Shown: positions 1-9,279, numbered from the stretch's first letter. The stretch is 64,000 nt of DNA from VMCP01 sp964408945 (GCA_964408945.1 CAYPBJ010000002.1:96941-160940), one strand, 5' to 3'. Translations and numbers: made by a program. The notes: generated by a model not told the origin, from the letters alone.

Positions 1-1
1 A

Positions 2-915
2 GTTTCCTTGGAACGTTTGATTCGCGATGGTAGAATTCACCCTGCTCGTATTGAAGAAGTGGTTGAAAAAACCAAAAAGCAAATAGAAGAAGAAGTCATT
101 GAATGGGGAGAAAGAACTGTGGTTGATTTAGGTATTACAGGTCTACACCCTGAATTGATTCGATACGTTGGAAGAATGCGTTTCAGAAGTTCTTACGGAC
201 AAAACCTATTAAAGCACAGCCGTGAAGTAGCTCGTTTGTGTGCAACTATGGCTGCTGAAATGGGCTTAAACGTAAAACTAGCAAAACGCGCAGGATTATT
301 GCATGACATTGGAAAATGCCCTGNNNNNNNNNNNNNNNNNNNNNNNNNNNNNNNNNNNNNNNNNNNNNNNNNNNNNNNNNNNNNNNNNNNNNNNNNNNNN
401 NNNNNNNNNNNNNNNNNNNNNNNAACGTAAAACTAGCAAAACGCGCAGGATTATTGCATGACATTGGAAAATGCCCTGATAACGATGAGGAAACTCCACA
501 CGCATTGTTGGGTATGAAGTTGTGCGAGAAATATGGTGAACACCCTGAAGTTGTGAATGCTGTTGGTGCCCACCACGACGAGATAGAAATGACCAGCTTA
601 TTGAGTCCTATTATTCAAGCTTGTGACGCAATTAGCGGATCTCGCCCTGGTGCACGTCGTGGAGATGAACAATATCTTGAGCGTATTAAGGAAATGGAAA
701 ACATGGCCTTAAGTTACCCTGGAGTTGAAAAAGCCTTTGCTATTCAAGCAGGTCGTGAGCTTCGTATAATCATGGGTGCTGAAAAAACAACCGATGACCA
801 AGCAGATACTCTGGCATTTGAGCTTTCCAACAGAATCATGACTGAGATGCGCTATCCTGGCCAAGTGAAGATTACCGTGATTCGTGAGAAGCGTTCTGTA
901 GGCGTAGCTAAATAA
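2..915 (+). CDS. rny: Ribonuclease Y, C-terminal part (5' end outside window; 100-N gap inside)
   Basis: RNase Y is the membrane-anchored endoribonuclease that starts bulk mRNA decay. Only the C-terminal part is present: the RDGRIHPARIEE segment after the KH domain, then the HD phosphohydrolase domain with LLHDIGK (HD metal ligands), AHHDE, PGARR and IQAGRE, ending in YPGQVKITVIRE. These are family hallmarks. The N-terminal membrane helix and coiled coil lie upstream of the window. A 100-N gap interrupts the HD domain, but 55 bases are identical on both sides of it. Collapsing that duplication joins ...KCP directly to DNDEE in frame, so the gene is almost certainly intact. It is followed 7 bases later by rsmI. 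Confidence 0.95.
324..423. other. Assembly gap (100 N) that is probably not a real gap
   Basis: A placeholder of exactly 100 N inside rny. The 55 bases before it (269-323) are repeated exactly after it (424-478), as when two contigs that overlap by a k-mer are scaffolded rather than merged. Removing 324-478 restores one reading frame. Confidence 0.9.
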
Positions 916-922
916 GATCAAA

Positions 923-1633
923 ATGTCAGGTAAGCTTTATATTGTTCCTACGCCTATTGGCAATTTGGGCGATATGACTTACCGGGCGGTAGAAGTTCTT
1001 AAATCAGTATCTAAAGTACTGGCTGAAGATACCCGAACCTCAAAAGTGTTGTTAAATCATTATCAAATTACAACGCCTTTAGAGAGCTTTCATCTTCATA
1101 ATGAACATTCCCGCTTAGCAAAATACATTCAAGAATTACAATCTGGGGTCGTTTTGGCCCAGATATCAGATGCAGGAACCCCGGCCATTTCAGATCCGGG
1201 GTTTTTGCTTGTTAGAGCTGCTTTGGAAAACGGTATTGCTGTTGAAGTTCTTCCAGGAGCTACTGCTTTTGTTCCGGCATTGGTAAAAAGTGGGTTTGCG
1301 CTGCATCGATTTACTTTTGAGGGATTTCTTCCTCAGAAAAAAGGCCGTCAAACCAAAATTCAAGAATTGGTAAACTCAAAAGATACGGTGGCATTTTATG
1401 AGAGTCCACATAAACTGTTAAAATCATTGGAAGCCTTAGCCTCTTTGTGTGAGACACATCGAAGAATTAGTGTTTCAAGAGAGTTAACCAAGAAGTTTGA
1501 AGAAACGGTTACGGGAACGTTAAACGAGGTGCTATCGCATTTTAAAGAGCATGCACCCAAAGGAGAATTTGTTGTAGTTTTGGAAGGCAAGGATTATTCC
1601 AAGTTAGACCAAAATGAATCAGATGATGAATAA
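923..1633 (+). CDS. rsmI: 16S rRNA (cytidine(1402)-2'-O)-methyltransferase
   Basis: RsmI methylates the 2'-O of C1402 in the 16S rRNA decoding centre, using SAM. The 236-residue protein has the tetrapyrrole-methylase fold: N-terminal YIVPTPIGNLGD, then EDTRTS, then SDAGTPAISDPG in the SAM-binding region and ALVKSGF. Length is slightly under E. coli RsmI, and the C-terminal extension is short. It starts 7 bases after rny, and its last 20 bases overlap the start of lnt, so the three genes are likely co-transcribed. Confidence 0.95.
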   Translation: MSGKLYIVPTPIGNLGDMTYRAVEVLKSVSKVLAEDTRTSKVLLNHYQITTPLESFHLHNEHSRLAKYIQELQSGVVLAQISDAGTPAISDPGFLLVRAALENGIAVEVLPGATAFVPALVKSGFALHRFTFEGFLPQKKGRQTKIQELVNSKDTVAFYESPHKLLKSLEALASLCETHRRISVSRELTKKFEETVTGTLNEVLSHFKEHAPKGEFVVVLEGKDYSKLDQNESDDE

Positions 1634-3263
1634 GTTCAGAACATTGCCTACATGGGCATTGGTTCTTTTGCCCGCAATTTTATTTGTTTTAGCCTGGGAG
1701 CCCATTGGATTTTGGCCCTTATTGTTCGTTTCTTTTATTCCGTTATTTCTTTTGGGGGAACGATATTCAGGATATTTTAATTCCAAAGCAAAATTTTACG
1801 GCTTTCTGTACTTAGCTATTTTGGGTTGGAATATTTCTACTACCTGGTGGGTTTGGTTTGCATCTGCCTGGGGCGCGGTGAGTATGCTCATTTTGAACTC
1901 TTTGTTTATGTTGATTCCTTTTGGAATCTGGAGATTCATTAAACGGAGGCTGAATGATGGCAATAATTTGAAAAGTGAGTTTTTTGTATGGGGAATATTC
2001 ATTTTCTCCTGGTTGTTTTATGAATATGGGCATCACCGATGGGATTTGAGTTGGCCTTGGCTTGCATTGGGAAATGGATTTTCAACGGCCATTCCGTTTG
2101 TTCAATGGTATGAATATACAGGTACTCTGGGCGGTTCTTTTTGGGTGCTATGCGGAAATATTATTTTATATCGACTATTGATCGCTTATTCACCGACGAG
2201 TAAAATTAATCGCAGTTCAAAAGTTCTAGTGCCCTTGTTTTGGATTTTACCCATTTCCTTTTCTTTGATTCTTGGGAATCTAGCAGAAAAAAATATCCAA
2301 CAGGGAGAAAAAATAAAGGTGGCAGTTTTGCAGCCAAGTTTTGATCCATGGAATGAAAAGTTTGTCAGAGACCCGATTGATATGCAAAATGAAATGCTTC
2401 GAATTTCAAAACAGGGTATGGCTGATGCAGGAGATTCTGTAGATTGGCTTTTATGGCCAGAAACGTGTCTGGTGAATAGTGTAGACGTTGATCAAATTGA
2501 AAGCAATTATCAAGTAGCTTTATTGAGGAGGTATTTACTGCAAGACAGTTTGAATCCAAATTTGAGCCTTCTAACGGGTTTTTCAGGAATTCGTTATTAC
2601 AACACTACAGTTAAACCCAATCGCAGCGCAAGAAAAAGTAGGTATGATAGTAGTGTGTATTTGAATTTGTATAATTCGGCGTTGTTTTTGAACAATTCTG
2701 CTGCTCCACAAGTGTATCATAAAAGTAAGTTGGTACCAGGTACCGAGCAGATGCCATTCATTCAGACGTTTCCAATTTTAGAAAAATTGGCTGTTACCTT
2801 AGATGAAAACAGCACAACGGGAAGTTTAGGAGTCAGTGATAGTGCTTCAGCACTTGGAGTGAAAAATTCCGTTGCTCCCATTATTTGTTATGAGAGTATT
2901 TATGGTGAATATGTAAGTGATTACGTTAAAAACGGGGCTCAGTGGTTGGGAATAATCACCAACGATGCTTGGTGGGAAAATACGCCAGGTTACAAACAAC
3001 ACTTTTCGTATGCTCGTTTGAGGGCCATAGAGACGCGCAAATGGGTAGCAAGGTCTGCCAATACTGGAATCAGTGGATTTATTGATCCAACGGGCGCTGA
3101 ATATCAAAAAACGGATTGGTACGAGAAGAAATGCGTTGTTCAGAACATCTTTGCAAATGAGATTAGTACATTTTATTCCAAAATCAATGATTTGATAGTG
3201 ATTGGCGTTTTGTTGTTTATGTACTTGCTTTTTGGAGCGATTGCCATTGCCAAGCGTCTTTGA
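1614..3263 (+). CDS. lnt: Apolipoprotein N-acyltransferase
   Basis: Lnt adds the third acyl chain to the N-terminal cysteine of lipoproteins in the inner membrane. The 549-residue protein has an N-terminal block of membrane helices (to about residue 225), then a nitrilase-type domain with the Glu-Lys-Cys triad: Glu in LLWPET (about 283), Lys in HKSKLVPGTEQ (about 370) and Cys in PIICYES (about 425), followed by TNDAWW. The start overlaps rsmI by 20 bases; in-frame ATGs at 1623 and 1626 are alternatives. The 3' end overlaps the convergent galE by 47 bases. The window encodes several lipoproteins that would be its substrates. Confidence 0.93.
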   Translation: MNQMMNKFRTLPTWALVLLPAILFVLAWEPIGFWPLLFVSFIPLFLLGERYSGYFNSKAKFYGFLYLAILGWNISTTWWVWFASAWGAVSMLILNSLFMLIPFGIWRFIKRRLNDGNNLKSEFFVWGIFIFSWLFYEYGHHRWDLSWPWLALGNGFSTAIPFVQWYEYTGTLGGSFWVLCGNIILYRLLIAYSPTSKINRSSKVLVPLFWILPISFSLILGNLAEKNIQQGEKIKVAVLQPSFDPWNEKFVRDPIDMQNEMLRISKQGMADAGDSVDWLLWPETCLVNSVDVDQIESNYQVALLRRYLLQDSLNPNLSLLTGFSGIRYYNTTVKPNRSARKSRYDSSVYLNLYNSALFLNNSAAPQVYHKSKLVPGTEQMPFIQTFPILEKLAVTLDENSTTGSLGVSDSASALGVKNSVAPIICYESIYGEYVSDYVKNGAQWLGIITNDAWWENTPGYKQHFSYARLRAIETRKWVARSANTGISGFIDPTGAEYQKTDWYEKKCVVQNIFANEISTFYSKINDLIVIGVLLFMYLLFGAIAIAKRL

Positions 3264-4233
3264 GCATGTCGCTCAAATCTTTTTTTGCCTTCCAGCCCAA
3301 AACAGTTTCAACTTTAGTGGTTTCAGCCCAAACTTTTACCACATCTCCGGGTCGTCTTGGACCCATTTTATAAGGGACTTTTAGATTGTTTACCTGTTCG
3401 AAGGTTTGAATCACCTCTAAAACTGAACTTCCATTTCCTGTTCCAATATTAAACACTTCAAAATTGTGCTCAAATTGAGATTTTAAGAGACGTTTAAGAG
3501 CGTGAACGTGTGCTTCGGCAAGGTCAACTACATGAATATAATCTCGAATGCACGTGCCATCAGGGGTGTCATAGTCATTGCCATGAATGGTCAATTCGCC
3601 TCTTATTCCAGCAACCGCTTGCGTGAGGTAAGGTATGAGATTATTGGGTATTCCCAAAGGAAGTTCACCTATTATCCCTGAGGGGTGGGCTCCAATAGGA
3701 TTAAAATATCTCAAACATTGGGTTTTGAGCCAATTTTGGTTGTCTTTTAATATCACCTCACCCATTTGTTTGGTTGCTCCATAGGGTGATTCAGCGGGTT
3801 TTGTTTTGGTGGACTCTTTTACAGGGATTTCATCAGGTTCGCCATAAACGGTACAACTGGAACTAAAAACTATGTTGTCAGAATTTGCCATTTTCATGGC
3901 TTCAAGAAGACTTAACAGTCCACCCACATTATTTTGATAGTATTCAAGCGGTTTTTCTACACTTTCCCCAACGGCTTTATATGCAGCGAAATGTATGGTA
4001 GCTAAGGGCTGATGTTCGCTGAATAATTTGGATAGAATTTGGCCATTATTGACATCGCCAATGATGCAGATGGGTTTGTGGCCAATCAGTTTTTCTAAGC
4101 CATCTAAGACTGCAATGTTGGTATTGCTTAAATTATCAATGATTATGGGTTCAAAACCAGCTTTATGTAGAGCAACAACAGTATGAGAACCAATAAAACC
4201 TAGGCCTCCTGTAACGAGAATTTTTTGTTTCAT
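3217..4233 (-). CDS. galE: UDP-glucose 4-epimerase
   Basis: GalE interconverts UDP-glucose and UDP-galactose for glycan synthesis. The 338-residue extended SDR protein has the NAD-binding GGLGFIGSH near residue 9, SSSCTVYG with the catalytic Ser, the YGATKQ Tyr-Lys pair and NPIGAHPSG, which marks epimerases over dehydratases. It directly follows the acetyltransferase gene (stop and start codons abut, no spacer), implying an operon. Its last 47 bases are shared with the convergent lnt gene, so the C-terminal tail is constrained by two proteins. Confidence 0.95.
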   Translation of the reverse strand: MKQKILVTGGLGFIGSHTVVALHKAGFEPIIIDNLSNTNIAVLDGLEKLIGHKPICIIGDVNNGQILSKLFSEHQPLATIHFAAYKAVGESVEKPLEYYQNNVGGLLSLLEAMKMANSDNIVFSSSCTVYGEPDEIPVKESTKTKPAESPYGATKQMGEVILKDNQNWLKTQCLRYFNPIGAHPSGIIGELPLGIPNNLIPYLTQAVAGIRGELTIHGNDYDTPDGTCIRDYIHVVDLAEAHVHALKRLLKSQFEHNFEVFNIGTGNGSSVLEVIQTFEQVNNLKVPYKMGPRRPGDVVKVWAETTKVETVLGWKAKKDLSDMLKDAWQWQSLQKAST

Positions 4234-4809
4234 TTATAAGGAAATTACCTGTTCAGGGCCTATTTTCTGATATTTCTCACCTGTAGTTGGGCAAGTGGCA
4301 AAGCCATTTTGATCAAATATGAGTTTTTCTCCGTGTTTGCTCATCCATCCGATGATTCTCATGGGTACACCTACAACCATAGCATATGGTGGTACATCTT
4401 TATTGACAACAGATCCGGCACCTACAAAACAGTATTCACCCAAGGTTGAACCACAAACAATGGTGGCATTAGCACCCACGCTACAGCCTTTTTTCAACAG
4501 GGTATTTCTAAATTCATGTTTCCTTTCCACAAAGGCTCTTGGGTTCATCACATTGGTAAAGACCATGCTTGGACCTAAAAAACAGTCATCTTCAACAGTT
4601 ACATTTGCGTACACTGAAACGTTATTTTGAATTTTTACTCCGTTACCAATGTTGACGTTATTGTCAATATACACGTTTTGCCCAATGTTGCAGTTTTTGC
4701 CTAAAGTAGATTTTGGCATTACATGGCTGAAATGCCAAATTTTTGAACCTTCACCAATTTGTGCACCCTCATCAATGATGGCGGTTGGGTGAGCGAAGAA
4801 ATTACTCAT
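4234..4809 (-). CDS. Left-handed beta-helix sugar N-acetyltransferase (WlbB/WbpD-like)
   Basis: A 191-residue hexapeptide-repeat acyltransferase. It opens with FFAHPTAIIDEGAQIGEGSKI, passes through many isoleucine/valine-led hexapeptides, and contains FTNVMNPRA and GSVVNKDVPPYAMVVGVP. These resemble WlbB/WbpD enzymes that acetylate UDP-2-acetamido-3-amino-2,3-dideoxy-glucuronate in O-antigen synthesis. The exact substrate cannot be fixed from sequence alone; no other pathway enzyme (WbpB, WbpE type) is adjacent. It forms a two-gene unit with galE. A terminator separates it from the upstream OmpA gene. Confidence 0.82.
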   Translation of the reverse strand: MSNFFAHPTAIIDEGAQIGEGSKIWHFSHVMPKSTLGKNCNIGQNVYIDNNVNIGNGVKIQNNVSVYANVTVEDDCFLGPSMVFTNVMNPRAFVERKHEFRNTLLKKGCSVGANATIVCGSTLGEYCFVGAGSVVNKDVPPYAMVVGVPMRIIGWMSKHGEKLIFDQNGFATCPTTGEKYQKIGPEQVISL

Positions 4810-4855
4810 GGTTCAAAATTATGGAAATGGTCCCGATATTGGTGGTTGCTATATC

Positions 4856-4885
4856 AAAAAAAAGAGGGAGTCCGAAAACTCCCTC
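4856..4885 (-). terminator. Rho-independent terminator after the OmpA gene
   Basis: Read on the minus strand: an 8-bp perfect stem GAGGGAGT/ACTCCCTC with a 6-base loop, followed by eight T. It lies just downstream of the OmpA stop and before the acetyltransferase start. Confidence 0.85.
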
Positions 4886-4917
4886 CTCTTTTGGTATAGT
4901 TTGGTTGTTGTTGTGTC

Positions 4918-6567
4918 TTAGTAAGTCAATACAAAATCAACTCTGCGGTTTTTGGTTTTACCCGCTTTAGTAGAGTTATCAGCGATTGGCATTTCTTGTC
5001 CGTATCCTACAGCTTTCAAACGTGCACCGTTTACGCCTTTACCAGTAAGGTATTTTACAACGGCAGCAGCGCGATCTTGGCTTAACTGTTTGTTAGCCGC
5101 AGCATCACCTACGTTGTCTGTGTGGCCTTGAACTTCAACCATAGCTTCTGGATAGTTATTCAAAATGTCAACCAAAGCATCCAAGCTCTTGTTTGAAGCA
5201 GCAGCAATTACTGCACTGTTGTTTTCGAAGTTGATACCTTGAGTGTATTTTTTCACTTGTTCAAGTACTTTCTCTTCAATTACTGGGCAGCCTTTGCTTT
5301 CAGCTTTACCTGGTTTGTCTAAACAACGGTCAACATTGTCAAATACTCCGTCGCCATCTGTATCTGGGCAACCTTCTGAACCTGCTGTACCTGGTTTTTC
5401 AGGACACTTATCGTCAATGTCAGCTACGTTATCGCCGTCTTTATCAGGACAACCTTTCATGCTAGCCAAACCTGCAACTGTTGGACAACGGTCTAAGTTA
5501 TCAGCTACTTTGTCACCATCGGTGTCAGGGCAACCTTTGAACTCGGGCAAACCAGCAATTTTAGGACAAGCATCATTTTTATCTGGGATACTGTCACCAT
5601 CAGCGTCTGGGCAACCATTTAAGTTAGGATATCCTTTGATGTCGATACATTCGTCATCTCCATCTAACACACCGTCTTGGTCTGTATCAACGGGACAACC
5701 TTCTGAGTCAACAAATTTTCTGTATTTTGGAAGTGTTTTCTTACACTTATCGTATTTGTTTGGAACTCCATCTTCGTCTTCGTCTTTCATGCGCTTAGAA
5801 CCTCCGCCAGACATTCCACCTTCGCCAATGGCATAAGAGAAACCTAAAGCATGATAACCCCAAGCATCGTTAGTACGATACAATTGATTTACCAAAGGTT
5901 TATCAGGTGAAGGATTTGGATCAGCATAGTTTGCACCATCCCAACGGTCATTGTAGGTATATGTCAAAGTGTATTGCCAGTGAAGAGCAAGTGCATCATT
6001 GATGAAGAATTTAAATCCTAAACCACCTTGAAGTGCAAAACCTAAATCAGTGATAGTATTTTGAACCAAGTGGTCGTTACCCCATTGGTCTGGGCGGTTA
6101 GCAGCTGTGTAAGGGTGTGGACCCCATTTGATTGTAGAGTGGGTGTAATATGCACCGGCTCCACCGTATACGTACGGAGCAAATTTAGCGTCTTCAGCTA
6201 AGATGCTTCCGTTGTTTAGTTTGTACCGTGCTCCAAAAATTAGATCTCCAGTTTGAGCACGGAAACTACGCCAAAGGATGTCTCTTTCAGCAACGAAATT
6301 TGAGATGTCTTGGCTGAAACCAACTTCACCGGCACTTAAATTAACCACCGCATCAATGCTTGGGCTAATGTAATAAGCGAAGGCAGCGCCAGCGCCTTGA
6401 TAGTTTGGTGCTTTAGAAAAGAATAATGAAGAACCCATGTCTCCAATATACTCTCTTAATCCACCATTTATTTCAATGCTGTGAGTTCCGGGAGCTTGTG
6501 AAAATCCTGATGCTGAGACCAAGGATAGACAAGCGATGAAGGAATGCTTAAGGTAGTGTTTAATCAT
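4918..6567 (-). CDS. OmpA family outer-membrane protein with thrombospondin type-3 repeats
   Basis: A 549-residue envelope protein. The N-terminus is a signal peptide (about 1-24, cleavage after GFSQ-type residues). Residues about 25-250 form an aromatic-rich beta-barrel-like region. Residues about 258-430 are calcium-binding thrombospondin type-3 repeats (DxDxDGVPDxxDxCP units with GCPDTDGD), and about 440-549 is an OmpA peptidoglycan-binding domain (INFENNSAVI, VEVQGHTDNVG, NRRVDFVLTY). The architecture is common for abundant Bacteroidota outer-membrane proteins that tie the outer membrane to the cell wall. It is monocistronic: a -7 box lies 43 bases upstream and a strong terminator follows. 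The repeats leave a long open frame on the other strand (5243-5836), which is not a gene. Confidence 0.93.
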   Translation of the reverse strand: MIKHYLKHSFIACLSLVSASGFSQAPGTHSIEINGGLREYIGDMGSSLFFSKAPNYQGAGAAFAYYISPSIDAVVNLSAGEVGFSQDISNFVAERDILWRSFRAQTGDLIFGARYKLNNGSILAEDAKFAPYVYGGAGAYYTHSTIKWGPHPYTAANRPDQWGNDHLVQNTITDLGFALQGGLGFKFFINDALALHWQYTLTYTYNDRWDGANYADPNPSPDKPLVNQLYRTNDAWGYHALGFSYAIGEGGMSGGGSKRMKDEDEDGVPNKYDKCKKTLPKYRKFVDSEGCPVDTDQDGVLDGDDECIDIKGYPNLNGCPDADGDSIPDKNDACPKIAGLPEFKGCPDTDGDKVADNLDRCPTVAGLASMKGCPDKDGDNVADIDDKCPEKPGTAGSEGCPDTDGDGVFDNVDRCLDKPGKAESKGCPVIEEKVLEQVKKYTQGINFENNSAVIAAASNKSLDALVDILNNYPEAMVEVQGHTDNVGDAAANKQLSQDRAAAVVKYLTGKGVNGARLKAVGYGQEMPIADNSTKAGKTKNRRVDFVLTY

Positions 6568-6610
6568 ATTCCGTCCGATTTTTTTGGTTGTTTATAGATA
6601 TAGTAGTTGA

Positions 6611-6618
6611 CAAATATA
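6611..6618 (-). promoter_or_regulatory. Bacteroidota -7 promoter box (TATATTTG) for the OmpA gene
   Basis: TATATTTG on the minus strand matches the TAnnTTTG consensus and sits 43 bases before the ATG. No clear -33 TTTG was found at the usual spacing. Confidence 0.5.
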
Positions 6619-6728
6619 GGAAACTCAATATTAAAAAAAAGGATTTTTGAAAATTTTACACAGGTTTACCACATTTTTTTTGGGATAAAACCAGAATGCT
6701 TGAAAATTTTGGGGTAATACTAAAGAAC

Positions 6729-7187
6729 TTAGTTATATACCTGTACAATATTGCCGTTTCGAGAAATCGTGTATTGTGCGAGTCGGCCAGCGGCCGGACC
6801 AGAAAGTGGAAAACCTTGATACATATAGGTGCTTTTACAGCAAGGTTCAAATTCGGTTCCCTTGTAATTTCCACATTTCAATTGAATATTTATAGAGTCA
6901 ACCCAAATGTTTGAGCATTGATTTCCAGGTTGATAGGCACATGTTCTTTCAAATGCATACCACTGATCATCAAAATCATGAATGACAAGCACTCCTCTAA
7001 CACCTCCATCAAAATAGGCATGTGTTCCAACATTGCTGAGATGCATGTATGAGGGTAAATCTAGATCAATAACAATATTAACCAATCCTTTGGGAATGTT
7101 CTCGGTTACTCTGCGTGATTTATCGCACCCAGAAAACACAGATAGAATACTGAACAATAGAACTGCCCAAAGAGTTGATTTATTCAT
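6729..7187 (-). CDS. Rieske-like lipoprotein lacking the iron-sulfur ligands
   Basis: A 152-residue lipoprotein. The chosen start gives the signal peptide MNKSTLWAVLLFSILSVFSGC, with the lipobox Cys at residue 21; a start 45 bases upstream would spoil it. The body resembles Rieske-fold lipoproteins common in Bacteroidota (GVRGVLVIHD, YAFERTCAYQP, LSGPAAGRLAQY, NGNIVQVYN). In a functional Rieske protein the cluster is held by CxH and CxxH. Here the matching places read CAY and CCKST with no His, so a 2Fe-2S cluster is unlikely. The fold assignment is from pattern memory. Its ATG overlaps the stop of the upstream hbd gene (ATGAATAA, 8 bp). Confidence 0.7.
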   Translation of the reverse strand: MNKSTLWAVLLFSILSVFSGCDKSRRVTENIPKGLVNIVIDLDLPSYMHLSNVGTHAYFDGGVRGVLVIHDFDDQWYAFERTCAYQPGNQCSNIWVDSINIQLKCGNYKGTEFEPCCKSTYMYQGFPLSGPAAGRLAQYTISRNGNIVQVYN

Positions 7188-8022
7188 AATTGTAGAATCC
7201 TTTTTTAGTTTTTCGGCCATGAAAACCGGCATCTACTTTCTGTTTCTGAATTCTGCTGGGTCTGAATTTAGGATCAAATTGAAATTGCTCAAACATAGAG
7301 CTCGTAACCGAATAATTGGTTTCAACCCCAATTAAGTCCATCAACCTGAAAGGGCCCATCTTAAATCCGATACTTTCCATTAAACGATCAATAGTTTCGA
7401 AATCTGCAACGCCTTCTTCTAGAGCTTTTAGGGCTTCTACATAGTAATGCCGAGCAACTCTATTTACAATAAAACCGGGAGAGTCTTGAGCGTAAACAGC
7501 AGTTTTCCCGAGGGATATTGCCCAGTCAAATGCGGTTGCAGCTATTGAATCAGAAGTTGCCGCGCCTTTGATGATTTCCACTAGTTTCATCAAATGAGCT
7601 GGATTGAAAAAGTGAACACCAACCAATCTTTCGGGGTATTTAAGCACCGAGGCAATTTGGGTGATTGGAATTGAAGAAGTATTTGTAGCAAATATACAAT
7701 TTGGGCTATTTTGTACTTCTAACTTTTGGAAGAGATCTTGTTTCAGAGGTAGTTTTTCAAGTATAGCCTCAAGAATTAAGTCAGCCTCGAGCTCTTCAAA
7801 GTTATTAGTGAATTTTAATTTTGAGAGGGTATTTATTTTTTGTTCCTCGGTTGATTTTCCCTTAGAAATGGACGTATCAATAAGTTGATTTATGTAGGCT
7901 TTAGCTTTGTTTAACGCATCAGTGTTGATGTCGTAAACCATGGTTTCATAGCCACTTTGCGCCGAGCAAAGCGCAATACCTGATCCCATAACACCAGAAC
8001 CAATAATTGCTACGGTCTTCAT
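7180..8022 (-). CDS. hbd: 3-hydroxybutyryl-CoA dehydrogenase family protein
   Basis: An NAD-dependent 3-hydroxyacyl-CoA dehydrogenase of 280 residues, the stand-alone form. The Rossmann motif GSGVMGSGIA is at residues 8-17. NTSSIPITQIA and GVHFFNPAHLMKLVEI carry the Ser and His of the catalytic region, followed by DSPGFIVNRV and the C-terminal GFHGRKTKKGFYNY. Probable role is short-chain acyl-CoA metabolism in the cytoplasm. The downstream lipoprotein gene overlaps it by 8 bases; upstream it is 9 bases from the EnvC-like gene, so a longer operon from the nucleotidyltransferase downward is possible. Confidence 0.9.
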   Translation of the reverse strand: MKTVAIIGSGVMGSGIALCSAQSGYETMVYDINTDALNKAKAYINQLIDTSISKGKSTEEQKINTLSKLKFTNNFEELEADLILEAILEKLPLKQDLFQKLEVQNSPNCIFATNTSSIPITQIASVLKYPERLVGVHFFNPAHLMKLVEIIKGAATSDSIAATAFDWAISLGKTAVYAQDSPGFIVNRVARHYYVEALKALEEGVADFETIDRLMESIGFKMGPFRLMDLIGVETNYSVTSSMFEQFQFDPKFRPSRIQKQKVDAGFHGRKTKKGFYNYE

Positions 8023-8031
8023 ATTACAAAT

Positions 8032-9279
8032 TTAACGAGATTTTAACCAGCCTTCAGGATTTTGTTTGTCTTGACCTTGCCATACTTGGAATTGCAAAAC
8101 GAATTTTCCGTCATCGTCTTCCATAATTTGTCCAATGGTTGTTCCGGTATTGATTTGTTCACCTTTGGTGACAGTTACACTGCTTAACCTTGAATACACG
8201 GTAAAATATTCGCCATGGTTTACTAAAACGGCTTCTCCTTGTCCGGGAATGGAGAGAATGGCACTGACTGTACCTTTAAATACTGCTTTGGCCCTAGAAC
8301 CGGATGAGGTTGTAATGTCTACCCCGTTATTTTCAAGGGTGATATTTTTAAATTCAGGGTGGGCATGTACACCAAAACGTTGTGAAATATATCCGCGATC
8401 TACCGGCCATGGAAGCCCACCTCTATTAGAAGAAAATGAATTGCTTAGGGCTCTTGATTCTGGTGTAAGGGAAGTTTCAGTTCGATCAGATTTGGTTGTT
8501 CCACTTGATTTTGAAGCAGTAGAATTGCGTTGTGAATTTCTAACTTGTCTTTTTCGCTCAGCTTCTATTTCTTTGGCAATGGCAAGTTTAATGGCTCGGT
8601 CGAGTTTTGCCATTTGTTTGCGTTTTTGCCTGATTTTATCTTGGAGTTCATCTTCCTTTGCAGAAAGAGTTTTGACTATTTGTACCTTTGATTCTTTGTC
8701 TACTTCTAGTTTTTGTTTTTCTTGCTCCTTAGATCCAAGCAATGAAGTTTTTTCGGCTTTGATGACATTCAGTTTGTTCAAAGCGGACTCCACTTCGGTT
8801 TGTTGTGTATTTAATTGAGAAATCTGATATCTTCGGTAATCGGATAGTTTTCTCAGGTATTTCCAGCGACGTAGCGCTTGTTTTAGGTTAGTTGAAGTGA
8901 AAACAAATGCCACTTCTCTTCCTGACTTTCTGGTTTTATAGGCCTTTCTTACCGTCTTACTGAGTTTTAATTTTTCAATTTGTAAATGAGCAATCAGAGT
9001 GTCTAAAAGACGGGATTGGTGTTGAATTTCCGATTCAGCAGCAACAACTTCAATGTTTAAATTGGATATCAATACCTCGCGCTGTTCAATGATGCGACTT
9101 ATAGTATTGAGTTGATGAAGGGTGGCGTTTTTTTCTTTTTGCGTGGATTTGAGTATTTTTTGACTTTCTGCTAGTTCTTTTTCAATTTTTAATCGCCTCG
9201 CTTCTAATGTCTTGCGAGACTGTCCATAACCCATTGAGGGTAATGCTAATAGAATGATCAAAAAATTCCAAATTCTCAT
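8032..9279 (-). CDS. EnvC-like murein hydrolase activator (coiled coil plus degenerate LytM/M23 domain)
   Basis: A 415-residue periplasmic protein. A signal peptide (about 1-19, ending MGYGQ) precedes a long charged coiled coil (about 20-250), a low-complexity Ser/Thr/Lys linker, and a LytM domain from about residue 290. Active M23 peptidases bind zinc with HxxxD and HxH. Here these read NNGVDI and LQFQVW, so the zinc site is lost, as in E. coli EnvC, which activates amidases rather than cutting peptidoglycan itself. Inferred role: controlling cell-wall splitting at division. Its ATG overlaps the DUF4292 stop by 4 bases, a pairing often seen in Bacteroidota. Confidence 0.88.
   Translation of the reverse strand: MRIWNFLIILLALPSMGYGQSRKTLEARRLKIEKELAESQKILKSTQKEKNATLHQLNTISRIIEQREVLISNLNIEVVAAESEIQHQSRLLDTLIAHLQIEKLKLSKTVRKAYKTRKSGREVAFVFTSTNLKQALRRWKYLRKLSDYRRYQISQLNTQQTEVESALNKLNVIKAEKTSLLGSKEQEKQKLEVDKESKVQIVKTLSAKEDELQDKIRQKRKQMAKLDRAIKLAIAKEIEAERKRQVRNSQRNSTASKSSGTTKSDRTETSLTPESRALSNSFSSNRGGLPWPVDRGYISQRFGVHAHPEFKNITLENNGVDITTSSGSRAKAVFKGTVSAILSIPGQGEAVLVNHGEYFTVYSRLSSVTVTKGEQINTGTTIGQIMEDDDGKFVLQFQVWQGQDKQNPEGWLKSR

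Noticed and set aside
5243..5836. A 197-residue open frame on the plus strand opposite the OmpA gene
   Set aside because: It mirrors the thrombospondin repeats of the minus-strand gene; codon repetition keeps the antisense frame open, and the Ser/Pro-rich product has no family features.
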